Source of the DNA: Holophagaceae bacterium
GTDB lineage: Bacteria > Acidobacteriota > Holophagae > Holophagales > Holophagaceae
NCBI GenBank assembly: GCA_021286765.1
Contig: JAJTBS010000001.1
Coordinates: 1,116,001-1,180,000, forward strand
DNA length: 64,000 nucleotides
Direction: 5' to 3'
The notes under the pieces are model-generated. The model searched no databases, was not told where the DNA came from, and saw only the letters and a program-made list of their open reading frames with translations. Made by a program: the position numbers and the translations under genes. Positions 7,747 to 17,919 of the stretch are shown here, piece after piece; the first letter of the stretch is position 1, and every line of letters starts with the position of its first letter.

Positions 7747-9570
7747 ATGACTGCCAGCCTTGCCGCCCCCTCGACGCCCTTGGGAGCGAAAACCCGGATC
7801 AATGATTTTTCCATCCAGGTGGCCACGGTCAACGGCTCCGGTTCCCAGACGGCGAACACGGTGCTGCTGCGCGCCATCTTCCAGATGGGCGTCTTCGTCA
7901 GCGGCAAGAACCTTTTCCCCTCGAACATCGCAGGCCTGCCCACCTGGTTCACGATCCGCGCCAGCGCCAAGGGCTACGTGGCCCGCAAGGCGAGCAATGA
8001 AATGCTGATCCTCATGAACGCCGAGACGGCGAAAGAGGACATCGCCAAGGCCGATGCCGGCGCCCTGGTGATCTACGACGAGCCCCTCCAGCTGGACAAG
8101 CTGCGCGCAGACCTCTCCTACATCCCGGTGCCCTTCCAGAAGCTCGTGACCGCCTCCTGCCCTGAGCCCAAGCTGCACAAACTGGTGAAGAACATGATCT
8201 ACGTCGGCGTGGCGGCGCGCCTGCTGAGCGTGGACATGGAAGAGGTCAAGAAGGCCATCACCAAGCAGCTGAAGGGCAAGGCCAAGGCCATCGAGATCAA
8301 TCAGGCCGCCGCCGTCGCAGGCTACGACTGGGCCATGGAGAACCTCGAGGACCAGGACCACATCAAGGTGGTGCGCGACAACAAGACCAATGGCCTGATC
8401 ATCGTGGACGGCAACGAGGCCTGCGCCCTGGGCGCCCTCTTCGCCGGCGTCACCGTGGTGGGCTGGTATCCCATCACCCCGGCCTCCAGTCTGGTCGAGA
8501 CCTTTATCGAATACGCCGAGGAATACCGGAAGGACCCCGCCACCGGCAAGTCCACGGTCGCCATCGTGCAGATGGAAGACGAGCTGGCCTCGGCGGGCGT
8601 GGTGCTCGCGGCAGGCTGGGCCGGCGCCCGCTCCATGACCTCCACGGCCGGTCCCGGCGTGTCGCTCATGAGCGAGTTCATCGGCCTGGGCTACTACGTG
8701 GAGGCCCCGGGCGTCTTCTTCAACGTGGCCCGCACGGGCCCCAGCACCGGCCTGCCCACCCGCACCCAGCAGTCCGATGTGGAGCTCTGCGCCAAGTGCA
8801 GCCACGGCGACACCCAGCACATCAACCTCTACCCCGGCAACATGGAGGAGTGCTTCCAGTTCGCCTACGACGCCTTCGACCTGGCCGAGCGCTTCCAGAC
8901 CCCCATCTTCGTGGTCACCGATCTGGACCTGGGCATGCAGAACTGGTCGTCGAAGCCCTTCGCCTACCCCAGCAAGCCCTACGACCGCGGCAAGGTCCTC
9001 AACCAGCAGCAGCTGGCCGAGGCCAAGGACTGGGGTCGCTACAAGGACGTGGACGGCGACGGCATCTGCTACCGCTCTCTGCCCGGCACCGCGGGTGGCA
9101 AGGGGTCCTATTTCACCCGGGGCTCGGGGCACAACGCCTACGCCCAGTATTCCGAGAAGCCCGAGGACTACGTCGAGGTGGTGGACCGCCTCCGCCGGAA
9201 ATACGAAACCGCCAAGACGCACGTGCCCACGCCCGTCTTCCGCAACCTGGGCTCCGTCAAGGGTGTCCTTGCTTTCGGCTCCAGCGACCCCGCGGTCATC
9301 GAGGCCCAGGACATCCTGGCCGAGGAAGGGCTCAAGACGGACTACTTGCGCCTGCGCGCCCTGCCCTTCACCGCCGAGGTGGATGCCTTCGTGGAGGAGA
9401 AGCAGGTGGTCTACGTGGTGGAACAGAACCGCGACGGTCAGATGGCGAACCTGTTCCGCGAGACCTATCCGCAGCACGCCACCAAGTTCAAGAGCGTCCT
9501 CCACTACAACGGCCACGCCATCGACGCGAAGTGCATCGTCGACCAGATCACCGCCTTCGAGCAGAAGTAG
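7747..9570 (+). CDS. korA: 2-oxoacid:ferredoxin oxidoreductase, fused gamma-alpha subunit
   Basis: A 607-residue subunit with the gamma domain first (~1-195, 'QVATVNGSGSQTANTVLL', 'GLPTWFTIRAS') and the alpha (pyrimidine/transketolase II) domain after it ('GWYPITPASSL', 'VQMEDELASAG', 'STAGPGVSLMSEFIGL', 'PTGLPTRTQQSD'-like). Such fusions are typical of 2-oxoglutarate- or generic 2-oxoacid:acceptor oxidoreductases, which convert the oxoacid plus CoA to acyl-CoA, CO2 and reduced ferredoxin. The ATG at 7747 follows a strong AAAGGAG site. The beta subunit gene starts 11 bp downstream. 2-Oxoglutarate is the likely substrate, though pyruvate is not excluded. Confidence 0.87.
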   Translation: MTASLAAPSTPLGAKTRINDFSIQVATVNGSGSQTANTVLLRAIFQMGVFVSGKNLFPSNIAGLPTWFTIRASAKGYVARKASNEMLILMNAETAKEDIAKADAGALVIYDEPLQLDKLRADLSYIPVPFQKLVTASCPEPKLHKLVKNMIYVGVAARLLSVDMEEVKKAITKQLKGKAKAIEINQAAAVAGYDWAMENLEDQDHIKVVRDNKTNGLIIVDGNEACALGALFAGVTVVGWYPITPASSLVETFIEYAEEYRKDPATGKSTVAIVQMEDELASAGVVLAAGWAGARSMTSTAGPGVSLMSEFIGLGYYVEAPGVFFNVARTGPSTGLPTRTQQSDVELCAKCSHGDTQHINLYPGNMEECFQFAYDAFDLAERFQTPIFVVTDLDLGMQNWSSKPFAYPSKPYDRGKVLNQQQLAEAKDWGRYKDVDGDGICYRSLPGTAGGKGSYFTRGSGHNAYAQYSEKPEDYVEVVDRLRRKYETAKTHVPTPVFRNLGSVKGVLAFGSSDPAVIEAQDILAEEGLKTDYLRLRALPFTAEVDAFVEEKQVVYVVEQNRDGQMANLFRETYPQHATKFKSVLHYNGHAIDAKCIVDQITAFEQK

Positions 9571-9581
9571 AGGAGCCGACC

Positions 9582-10619
9582 ATGACCACCGCCACGCCTT
9601 CCGCTCCCACCAACAAGCTCGGCTTCACCAAGCAGGACTACGTGGGTTCCAAGTCCACCCTCTGCGCCGGTTGCGGCCACGACGCCATCACGGCCCAGAT
9701 CATCAACGCCGCCTTCGAGTCGAACATCGAGGGCCACCTCGTCACCAAGTACTCGGGCATTGGCTGTTCCTCCAAGACCCCGGCCTACTTCATCAACCAG
9801 GGCTGGGGCTTCAACAGCGTCCACGGGCGCATGCCCGCCATCGCCACCGGCGCCTCCCTGGCCAACCGGAAGCTCATCAACATCGGCGTCTCCGGGGACG
9901 GTGATTCCATGTCCATCGGCATGGGCCAGTTCGTCCACGCCGTGCGCCGCAACATCCCCATGATCTACATCATCGAGGACAACGGCGTCTACGGCCTCAC
10001 CAAGGGCCAGTTCTCCGCCACCGCCGACAAGGGCTCCTTCCTCAAGAGCGGGGCCAAGAATGACCTGCCGCCCGTCGACCCCTGCACCCTGGCCATCGAG
10101 CTGGGCTGCGGCTTCGTGGCCCGCTGCTTCTCCGGCAACCCCAAGCAGCTGAACGCCATCCTGAAGGCCGCCTTCGCCTACGAGGGCACCGTGGTGCTGG
10201 ACATCATCAGCCCCTGCGTCACATTCAACAACCACGATGCCTCCACGCGCTCCTACAAGCACGTCAAGGACCACGACTTCCCCCTCCACGACCTGGGCTT
10301 CATCCAGTACTCCGAGGTGGAGGAAGTGGACATCGCCGCCGGCGCCACCGAAGTCGTCACCTTCCCCGACGGTTCCAAGGTCGCCATCAAGGCCATCCAC
10401 GAGGGCTATGACCCCACGGACCGCTTCGGCGCCATGAAGGCCATCCACGAGTCCATGGCCAAAGGCGAGTTCCTCACGGGCCTCCTCTACATCAATCCCA
10501 CCCAGCCCCCCCTGCCCCAGGTACTGAACCTCGTGGACGAGCCCCTGGCCACCCTGCCCGAGGCCCTGGTGAAGCCCGGCCCGGCGGTGCTGGAGGAGAT
10601 CATGCAGGCCTTGATGTAA
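9582..10619 (+). CDS. korB: 2-oxoacid:ferredoxin oxidoreductase, beta subunit
   Basis: A 345-residue thiamine-diphosphate subunit. 'LCAGCGHDAI' and 'GIGCSSKTP' supply Cys residues typical of KorB/PorB, and the TPP/Mg motif runs from 'GDGDSMSIGMGQ' to 'IEDNGVYGLTKGQ'. It forms the catalytic core with the upstream gamma-alpha chain. No separate delta (ferredoxin-like) subunit gene is present, as is usual for two-gene KGOR. A weak hairpin (10657-10675, AGCCCC/GGGGCT) follows the stop and may end the transcript. Confidence 0.9.
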   Translation: MTTATPSAPTNKLGFTKQDYVGSKSTLCAGCGHDAITAQIINAAFESNIEGHLVTKYSGIGCSSKTPAYFINQGWGFNSVHGRMPAIATGASLANRKLINIGVSGDGDSMSIGMGQFVHAVRRNIPMIYIIEDNGVYGLTKGQFSATADKGSFLKSGAKNDLPPVDPCTLAIELGCGFVARCFSGNPKQLNAILKAAFAYEGTVVLDIISPCVTFNNHDASTRSYKHVKDHDFPLHDLGFIQYSEVEEVDIAAGATEVVTFPDGSKVAIKAIHEGYDPTDRFGAMKAIHESMAKGEFLTGLLYINPTQPPLPQVLNLVDEPLATLPEALVKPGPAVLEEIMQALM

Positions 10620-10681
10620 TGCCCTTGGTTCTTCGCAAGGAGCCACCCAGCCGGGCAGCCCCTTACTTGGGGGCTCCGCCA

Positions 10682-10709
10682 TTGACCAAATCCGCCGCCA
10701 CGCTAGACT
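10682..10709 (+). promoter_or_regulatory. tRNA-Ala promoter
   Basis: TTGACC (10682-10687), a 16-bp spacer and TAGACT (10704-10709) end 10 bp before the mature tRNA 5' end. The -10 lies in GCTAGACT. Confidence 0.7.
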
Positions 10710-10719
10710 GGAGCTTCGT

Positions 10720-10795
10720 GGGCCTGTAGCTCAGCTGGGAGAGCGCTGCGTTCGCAATGCAGAGGTCGTCAGTTCGATCCTGATCAGGTCCACCA
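10720..10795 (+). tRNA. tRNA-Ala (anticodon CGC)
   Basis: A 76-nt cloverleaf with a GGGCCTG/CAGGTCC acceptor stem (one G-U), D arm 'AGCTCAGCTGGGAGAGC', anticodon loop TTCGCAA with CGC at 10753-10755, T loop 'TTCGATC' and an encoded CCA tail. It reads GCG codons. The 3' portion is duplicated 167 bp downstream. Confidence 0.95.
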
Positions 10796-10867
10796 CTCAA
10801 TGCTTACGGCGGTCTCCGGGCCGCCGTTCCCTTTCCGGGGACGACCTCGCCGATGCTGGGTGCAGAG
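10776..10867 (+). repeat. Direct repeat copy 1, including the tRNA-Ala 3' tail
   Basis: This 92-bp copy begins in the T arm of tRNA-Ala, runs through the CCA end, and continues over a CGGCGG-N8-CCGCCG hairpin that may be the tRNA terminator. It is about 92% identical (7 mismatches counted by eye) to 10943-11034. Confidence 0.85.
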
Positions 10868-10942
10868 AGGTCGTCATCCCGCCTATCGCAGGCTCCCCCA
10901 GAGCCTGCTCCCACTCGCCAAGCTCGCGGAGGCGGGCCCCTT

Positions 10943-11034
10943 GATCCTGATCAGGTCCACCACTCAGTGCTTACGGCGGTCTCCGGGCCGCCGTTCTCTT
11001 TCCTGGGACGACCTCGCCAATGCCGGGTACAGGG
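10943..11034 (+). repeat. Direct repeat copy 2, tRNA-Ala 3' tail remnant
   Basis: The second copy of the 92-bp unit lies 167 bp downstream. It carries the T-arm 3' half, acceptor 3' strand and CCA (GATCCTGATCAGGTCCACCA) but no 5' tRNA half, so it cannot encode a tRNA. The same GC-rich hairpin follows. It ends just before the convergent acyl-CoA dehydrogenase gene. Confidence 0.85.
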
Positions 11035-11047
11035 GCCGTCAATCCGG

Positions 11048-12883
<1,836 letters not shown>

Positions 12884-12956
12884 GGGACCTCCGTCTGCCT
12901 TCAGGGGTGGCGCGGCCTGGGGTCATTCTCGACCCAGGCGCAAAGTCGTGTTCGGG

Positions 12957-14633
12957 TTACTTCAGTTCAGGAAATTGTTCCTCGCGGAATTCCGTGGGAG
13001 AGCTGGAGGCTTCCGCGGCCCGCTTGCGCAGCTCCACCCGCCGGATCTTGCCGGAGATCGTCTTCGGCAGGTCGCCGAACTCCAGGATGCGGATGCGCTT
13101 GTAGGGTGAAAGGCGCTCGCGGATGAAGCGGAAGAGGGCCAGCGCCGTCTCGCGGTTCGGCTCCCAGCCGGCCCGCAGGATGACGTAGGCCTTGGGGACC
13201 GTGAGCTTCAGGGGATCGGGGCTGGGCACCACCGCCGCCTCGGCCACGGATTCATGCTCGATGAGGAAGGACTCCAGCTCGAAGGGGCTGATCCGGTAGT
13301 CCGAGCTCTTGAAGACATCGTCGGCCCGGCCTACGAAAAAGAGGTAGCCATCCTCGTCGCGGGTCGCCACATCGCCCGTGCGGTAGAAGCCCTCGGCCTC
13401 GGCCTTGGCCATCTTGGAGGGATCATCCTTGTAACCCGCCATGAGGCCCAGGGGCCGAGGCGCCAGCTTCAGGGAGATCTCGCCCTCCTGCGCCTCCCGG
13501 CCATCGGCATCCAGCAGCACCACCTCATAGCCGGGGAGGGAGCGCCCCATGGACCCGGCCTTCACCGGCTGGCCGGGCGGGTTGCCCACCTGGGCCGTGG
13601 TCTCGGTCTGGCCGTAGCCGTCACGGATGGTGAGCCCCCAGGCCTTCTGGACCTGGCTGATGACCTCGGGGTTCAGGGGCTCGCCGGCACCCACCAGTTC
13701 GCGCAGCTTCACGGGGTAGGCGGCGAGGTCCTCCTGGATAAACAGGCGCCACACGGTGGGTGGGGCGCAGAGGGTAGTGACGCCCTTGTCCACGATGGCC
13801 TGCAGGGTGGCGGCGGCGCTGAACCGGGCGGCCCGGTAGACGAAAATGCAGGCCCCCGCGTTCCAGGGCGCGAAGAAACTGCTCCAGGCGTGCTTCGCCC
13901 AGCCGGGCGAACTGATGTTGTAGTGGATGTCGCCTTCGCGCAGGCCCACCCAGTACATGGTGCTGAGATGCCCCACGGGGTAGGACTGGTGGGTGTGGAG
14001 CACCAGCTTGGGCTTGGCCGTGGTGCCCGAGGTGAAGTAGAGCAGCATGGGGTCGGTGGCGTGGGTCACCGCATCGGGCTCATACGAGGGACTGCCTTCG
14101 TAGAGTGAGGCCCAGCCACGCCATCCTGGAACCTCAGCGCCGACGCAGATGCGCGTGAGACCTGGATCCATGGCCTCGAACTTCCCCGTCTGGGCGGCGT
14201 CGACCACCAAGTGCCGGATGCCGCCCCGTTCGATGCGATCCAGCAGATCCGCCTGGGAGAGCAGCAGGGTCGAGGGCACCAGGATGGCCCCCAGCTTCAT
14301 GCAGGCAAGCATCACCTCCCAGAGCGGTAGGACGTTGTCCAGCATGATGAGCACGCCCTCGCCCCGGCGGACGCCCAGGGCCCGCAGGGCGTTGGCGACC
14401 TGGTTGCTGCGGGCGGACAGCTCCTGGTAGCTGACCTTCGTCTCGGCGCCGCCCTCCTCCACGATCCAGAGGGCCGGCCGGGTGTTGCCCTTGGCGTAGG
14501 CATCGAAGTGATCCAGGGCCCAGTTGAAGTCGCCCAGCACGGGCCAGCGGAACTCGCGGTAGGCACCGGCGTAGTCATTCCGCCGGTCGACAAGGAAATC
14601 CCGGGCCTGGAGGAAAGCCTCGCGTGCGGTCAT
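12957..14633 (-). CDS. Acyl-CoA synthetase (AMP-forming, medium-chain/benzoate-like)
   Basis: A 558-residue ANL-family ligase that activates a carboxylic acid to acyl-CoA via acyl-AMP. It shows the A3 motif 'YFTSGTTAKPK', A5 'DGYGQTET', A8 'YRTGDVATRDEDGYLFFVGR' and the A10 motif 'PKTISGKIRR' with the adenylation Lys at residue 529. In acetyl-CoA synthetase and relatives this Lys is the known target of Pat/AcuA acetylation and of Sir2/AcuC deacetylation. The acetyltransferase-like, CBS-ACT and deacetylase genes are divergent from it. The upstream TTG (14666) is possible but ATG 14633 fits the family better. Substrate is not certain. Confidence 0.9.
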   Translation of the reverse strand: MTAREAFLQARDFLVDRRNDYAGAYREFRWPVLGDFNWALDHFDAYAKGNTRPALWIVEEGGAETKVSYQELSARSNQVANALRALGVRRGEGVLIMLDNVLPLWEVMLACMKLGAILVPSTLLLSQADLLDRIERGGIRHLVVDAAQTGKFEAMDPGLTRICVGAEVPGWRGWASLYEGSPSYEPDAVTHATDPMLLYFTSGTTAKPKLVLHTHQSYPVGHLSTMYWVGLREGDIHYNISSPGWAKHAWSSFFAPWNAGACIFVYRAARFSAAATLQAIVDKGVTTLCAPPTVWRLFIQEDLAAYPVKLRELVGAGEPLNPEVISQVQKAWGLTIRDGYGQTETTAQVGNPPGQPVKAGSMGRSLPGYEVVLLDADGREAQEGEISLKLAPRPLGLMAGYKDDPSKMAKAEAEGFYRTGDVATRDEDGYLFFVGRADDVFKSSDYRISPFELESFLIEHESVAEAAVVPSPDPLKLTVPKAYVILRAGWEPNRETALALFRFIRERLSPYKRIRILEFGDLPKTISGKIRRVELRKRAAEASSSPTEFREEQFPELK

Positions 14634-14666
14634 GACGCCCCCTGATTGATTGAGTGTTGGGGCCAA

Positions 14667-14696
14667 TCTATAGCGCGGCCCGGGGAGCGTCCAGAA
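14667..14696 (-). promoter_or_regulatory. Promoter for the acyl-CoA synthetase
   Basis: On the minus strand TTCTGG (14691-14696), an 18-bp spacer, then TATAGA (14667-14672), 33 bp before the ATG. This is a moderate sigma70 fit in the 164-bp divergent gap shared with the acetyltransferase-like gene, where GGTAGGGT at 14758-14765 may serve the plus strand. Confidence 0.4.
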
Positions 14697-14797
14697 CCAA
14701 ACCCGATCCGCGGGTGAATCATGACTTTCGGCACGGATCAGCCCGCTCCGGGGTCGTGGTAGGGTGGTCGCAACACAGTAAACCTGCGAGGCACAAG

Positions 14798-17233
14798 GTG
14801 TTCAGCATCATCCCAGAGGGAGCGGCCTACCGGGAATTCGTCCTGCTCAAGGACGGGCGGGGGGTCCTGCTGCGCATCGCCTCCGCCGAGGACATCGAGC
14901 GGGTGGAGGCCTTCATCCGCGGCCTGTCCCGGGAAAGCCTGGCCATGCGGTTCATGGGCGGCGTCGCCAGCGTCTCCCGCAAGTTCGTGGAGGAGCTCTG
15001 CACGCCCAACCTCCGCCTGCAGGCCTGCCTGCTGGCCGTGGAAGGGGAGGGTGAGGACGAACAGGTGCTCGGGCTGGGCAATTACATCGGTGGCGGGGGA
15101 CCCGTGGCCGAAGTGGCCTTCATGATCGGCGACGCCCACCAGGGGCGGGGCATCGGCACCCTGATCCTTGAACGCCTCGCGGGACTGGCGGCGGGGGTCG
15201 GCTACCTGGGCTTCGAGGCGGAGCACCTGACCGGCAACAAGAAGATGGGCAACGTCTTCATGGACACAGGCTTCGAGACCCGGCGGGCCCTGGAGGACGG
15301 CGTCATCCACGTGCAGTTCCCCCTGAGCGCCCCCGAGGCCCTGCGCGAGCGCACCGATCTCCGTGAGCGCGTGGCCACCGCCAACTCCCTGGTCCCGCTC
15401 CTGCGCCCGCGGGTCGTGGCCGTGGCCGGGGCCTCCCGTGATCCCGGTTCCGCCGGCAACGTCATCTTCCGGAACATCCTCCAGAGCCGGTTCCAGGGCT
15501 CGGTCTACCCCATCAATCCCAAGGCCACCTCCATCGAGGGCGTGCAGGCCTACCCGTCCCTGGCGGCCCTGCCGGAAACGCCGGACCTGGTCATCCTCGC
15601 GGTGCCGGCGACCAAGGTCTCCGCCCTGGCCAAGCGGGCTCTGGAGCGGGGCGCCCGGGGCCTCCTGGCACTCGCGGCCGGCTTCGCAGAAACGGGACCC
15701 GAAGGCACGCGGCGGCAGGAGCGTCTGCTGCGGCTCACCCGCAGCCATGGCGCGCGTCTGGTGGGGCCCAACTGCCTGGGCCTGCTGAACACGAACGAGG
15801 CGGTCCAGCTCAATGCCAGCCTGGCCTCAGCCATGCCGCCCCGGGGTCGGGTGGGGTTCTTCAGCCACTCCGCAGCCCTGGGCGTGGTCATCCTGCAGTA
15901 CGCCGCCGAGCGTGGGCTGGGCTTCTCCACCTTCGTCTCTGCCGGGAACCGGGCCGATGTCTCCGGCAACGACCTGCTGCAGTACTGGGACGAGGACCCG
16001 GACACGGACCTGGCCCTGCTCTATCTGGAGACCTTCGGGAATCCCCGGCGCTTCGCGCGGCTGGCCCGGCGGATCTCGCGGAGGAAGCCCATCCTCTGCG
16101 TGAAGAGCGCCCGGAGCCACGCGGGACGGCGGGTGGCCATGGCCCACATCGCGGCGGCGCCCCGGGACGATGCGGAAGTGGAGGCCCTGTTCCACCAGGC
16201 GGGCGTGATCCGGGCCGACACCCTGGAGGACCTGTTCGACATCGCCCTGCTGCTGGCCCACCAGCCCCTGCCCCGGGGGAACCGCGTGGCCATCGTGAGC
16301 AACTCCGGCGGCGTCGCCACCATCTGCGCTGATGCCTGCGAAACGCATGGCATGGAGATCTCCGGCACCGGCGTGGTGAACCTGCACGCCATGGCCACGC
16401 CCGAGCATTACGAGCAGGCCTGCCGCGAGGCCCTGGAGCATCCCCAGGTGGATGCCCTCATCGCGTCCTTCGCCTGCCTTGGAACCTGCGATCCCACAGT
16501 GGTGGCCCGGGCCATCCGCCGGGCCGCGGTGCGGGCCGAGCAGACCACGGGCATCGCCAAGCCGACCCTGCTCTCCCTCATGGGCATGAGCGGCGCCGTG
16601 CCCGTGGGCTCGGCCGCCCTGGCCGAGAGCGGGGGCAAGCACCGCACCTTCCCCTCGTACCGCTTCCCGGAATCCGCGGCCCTGGCCCTGTCCAAGGTGG
16701 TGGAGTACGCGCGGTTCCGCCAGCTGCCGCCGGGGCGCATCCTGGGCTACGAGGACCTCAACGGCGGGGAAGCGCGGCGGCGCGTAGAGCAGCTCGTCGA
16801 GGCCCTGCCCGGTCCGGCGCCCACGCCCTTCACCGAGGTCGAGACACGGGAGGTGCTGGGGGCCTTCGGAATTCCCATCGCGGCCCCGGAGCCCTCCAAC
16901 CGGAAGGGGCCCCAGGTGTCGCTGCACCTGTCGTCCGATCCCGACTTCGGCCCCATCTGGCGGTTCCACCGCCAGGGCGTGGATTCCATCCTGCGCCTCA
17001 CCCCGCTCACCGACCTCGACATCGCCGAGGTCCTCGAGCGCATGCGCCTGCGTCCGGGCAGCGGGCTGGGCGAGACCCTGGGCCGCCTGACGCAGCTTGT
17101 GGAAGAGCTGCCCTGGCTCCACACCCTGGAGGCCACGGTGGCCATCCGCAGCGATGCCGAAGCCGGCGGCCCCTTGCCGCTGGCACCGGGCTTGCGCCTG
17201 ACCTTCAGCCCGTCCGCTACCCGAAAACCCTGA
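14798..17233 (+). CDS. GNAT / NDP-forming acyl-CoA ligase-like fusion (Pat-like protein acetyltransferase)
   Basis: An 811-residue fusion. Residues ~10-185 are a GNAT domain with the acetyl-CoA loop 'GDAHQGRGIGT'. From ~200 comes a CoA-binding Rossmann domain ('VVAVAGASRDPGSAGNVIFRN'-type) and a succinyl-CoA-ligase-like region to ~660 ('GFFSHSAALGV', 'SNSGGVATICAD'). The last ~135 residues resemble only part of an ATP-grasp domain. Family members act as acyl-CoA-dependent lysine acetyltransferases on acyl-CoA synthetases; here the GNAT is N-terminal, unlike enterobacterial Pat. GTG start with GCGAGG upstream. It precedes the acuB- and acuC-like genes by 29 bp and is likely in one operon with them. 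Confidence 0.82.
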   Translation: MFSIIPEGAAYREFVLLKDGRGVLLRIASAEDIERVEAFIRGLSRESLAMRFMGGVASVSRKFVEELCTPNLRLQACLLAVEGEGEDEQVLGLGNYIGGGGPVAEVAFMIGDAHQGRGIGTLILERLAGLAAGVGYLGFEAEHLTGNKKMGNVFMDTGFETRRALEDGVIHVQFPLSAPEALRERTDLRERVATANSLVPLLRPRVVAVAGASRDPGSAGNVIFRNILQSRFQGSVYPINPKATSIEGVQAYPSLAALPETPDLVILAVPATKVSALAKRALERGARGLLALAAGFAETGPEGTRRQERLLRLTRSHGARLVGPNCLGLLNTNEAVQLNASLASAMPPRGRVGFFSHSAALGVVILQYAAERGLGFSTFVSAGNRADVSGNDLLQYWDEDPDTDLALLYLETFGNPRRFARLARRISRRKPILCVKSARSHAGRRVAMAHIAAAPRDDAEVEALFHQAGVIRADTLEDLFDIALLLAHQPLPRGNRVAIVSNSGGVATICADACETHGMEISGTGVVNLHAMATPEHYEQACREALEHPQVDALIASFACLGTCDPTVVARAIRRAAVRAEQTTGIAKPTLLSLMGMSGAVPVGSAALAESGGKHRTFPSYRFPESAALALSKVVEYARFRQLPPGRILGYEDLNGGEARRRVEQLVEALPGPAPTPFTEVETREVLGAFGIPIAAPEPSNRKGPQVSLHLSSDPDFGPIWRFHRQGVDSILRLTPLTDLDIAEVLERMRLRPGSGLGETLGRLTQLVEELPWLHTLEATVAIRSDAEAGGPLPLAPGLRLTFSPSATRKP

Positions 17234-17262
17234 ACCCCCATACCGACCAGGCGGAGGCCTCC

Positions 17263-17919
17263 ATGCTCGTGAAAGAAATGATGCGGAAGCCGGTGACGGT
17301 GATCGAGGTCGGAGCCACCATCGGCGAGGCGGACCAACTCCTCCAGTCCCGCGGCTTCCGGCACCTGCCCGTGGTGGATCAGGGCCGCCTCGTGGGGATC
17401 CTCACGGATCGCGACATCCGCTTCACCACCAGCAGCCTCTGTCCGACGCCGAGGAGCGGGACGGATTCCGTCACCCTCGCCATGAGCAGCCCTCCCCTGA
17501 CGGCGGATCCCCTGGACCCGGTGGAGGATGCGGCCCGCATCATGCGGGAGCACAAGATCGGATGCCTGCCCGTCCTGGACGGCGGCGACCTTGTGGGCAT
17601 CCTCACCGGCATGGACCTGCTCGACGCCCTGATGACCCTCACGGGTGTGACCAAGCCCTCCTCCCGGCTCGAGGTGGCCCTCATGGATCAGCCGGGCGAG
17701 CTCGCCCGACTGACGACCCTCCTCGCCAACCGCCGGGTGAACATCCACTCCATCCTCACGTATCCCACGCCCGACGCCACCGTGCGCACCGTCCTGCGGG
17801 TGGACTCGAACCAGATCCGTCCCCTGGCGGAGGAACTGCGTGGCGCTGGCTTCACGGTCCTCTGGCCCCTCCCCAAGAGCTCCCAGCTGCACCTGACGTC
17901 GAAGCCATGGCAACCCTGA
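17263..17919 (+). CDS. CBS-pair plus ACT domain protein (AcuB-like)
   Basis: A 218-residue protein: two CBS motifs (~1-130; 'MMRKPVTVIEVGATIGEA', 'GILTDRDIRF', 'IMREHKIGCLPVL', 'GILTGMDLLDAL') that normally bind adenine nucleotides, then an ACT-like domain (~140-218, 'VALMDQPGELARLTTLL') that normally binds amino acids. This is the architecture of Bacillus AcuB. It overlaps the AcuC-like gene by 13 bp and follows the Pat-like gene by 29 bp, so it may sense energy state for the acylation module (inference). Confidence 0.85.
   Translation: MLVKEMMRKPVTVIEVGATIGEADQLLQSRGFRHLPVVDQGRLVGILTDRDIRFTTSSLCPTPRSGTDSVTLAMSSPPLTADPLDPVEDAARIMREHKIGCLPVLDGGDLVGILTGMDLLDALMTLTGVTKPSSRLEVALMDQPGELARLTTLLANRRVNIHSILTYPTPDATVRTVLRVDSNQIRPLAEELRGAGFTVLWPLPKSSQLHLTSKPWQP

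Noticed and set aside
8796..9581. N-terminal extension of the korB frame
   Set aside because: It overlaps korA out of frame; the family N terminus and ribosome site support 9582.
10796..10942. A second functional tRNA after tRNA-Ala
   Set aside because: Only the 3' half is repeated; no D arm or anticodon arm can be folded.
17562..17906. N-terminal extension of the AcuC-like protein
   Set aside because: It reads the CBS-ACT gene in another frame; HDAC-fold homology begins at the ATG 17907.
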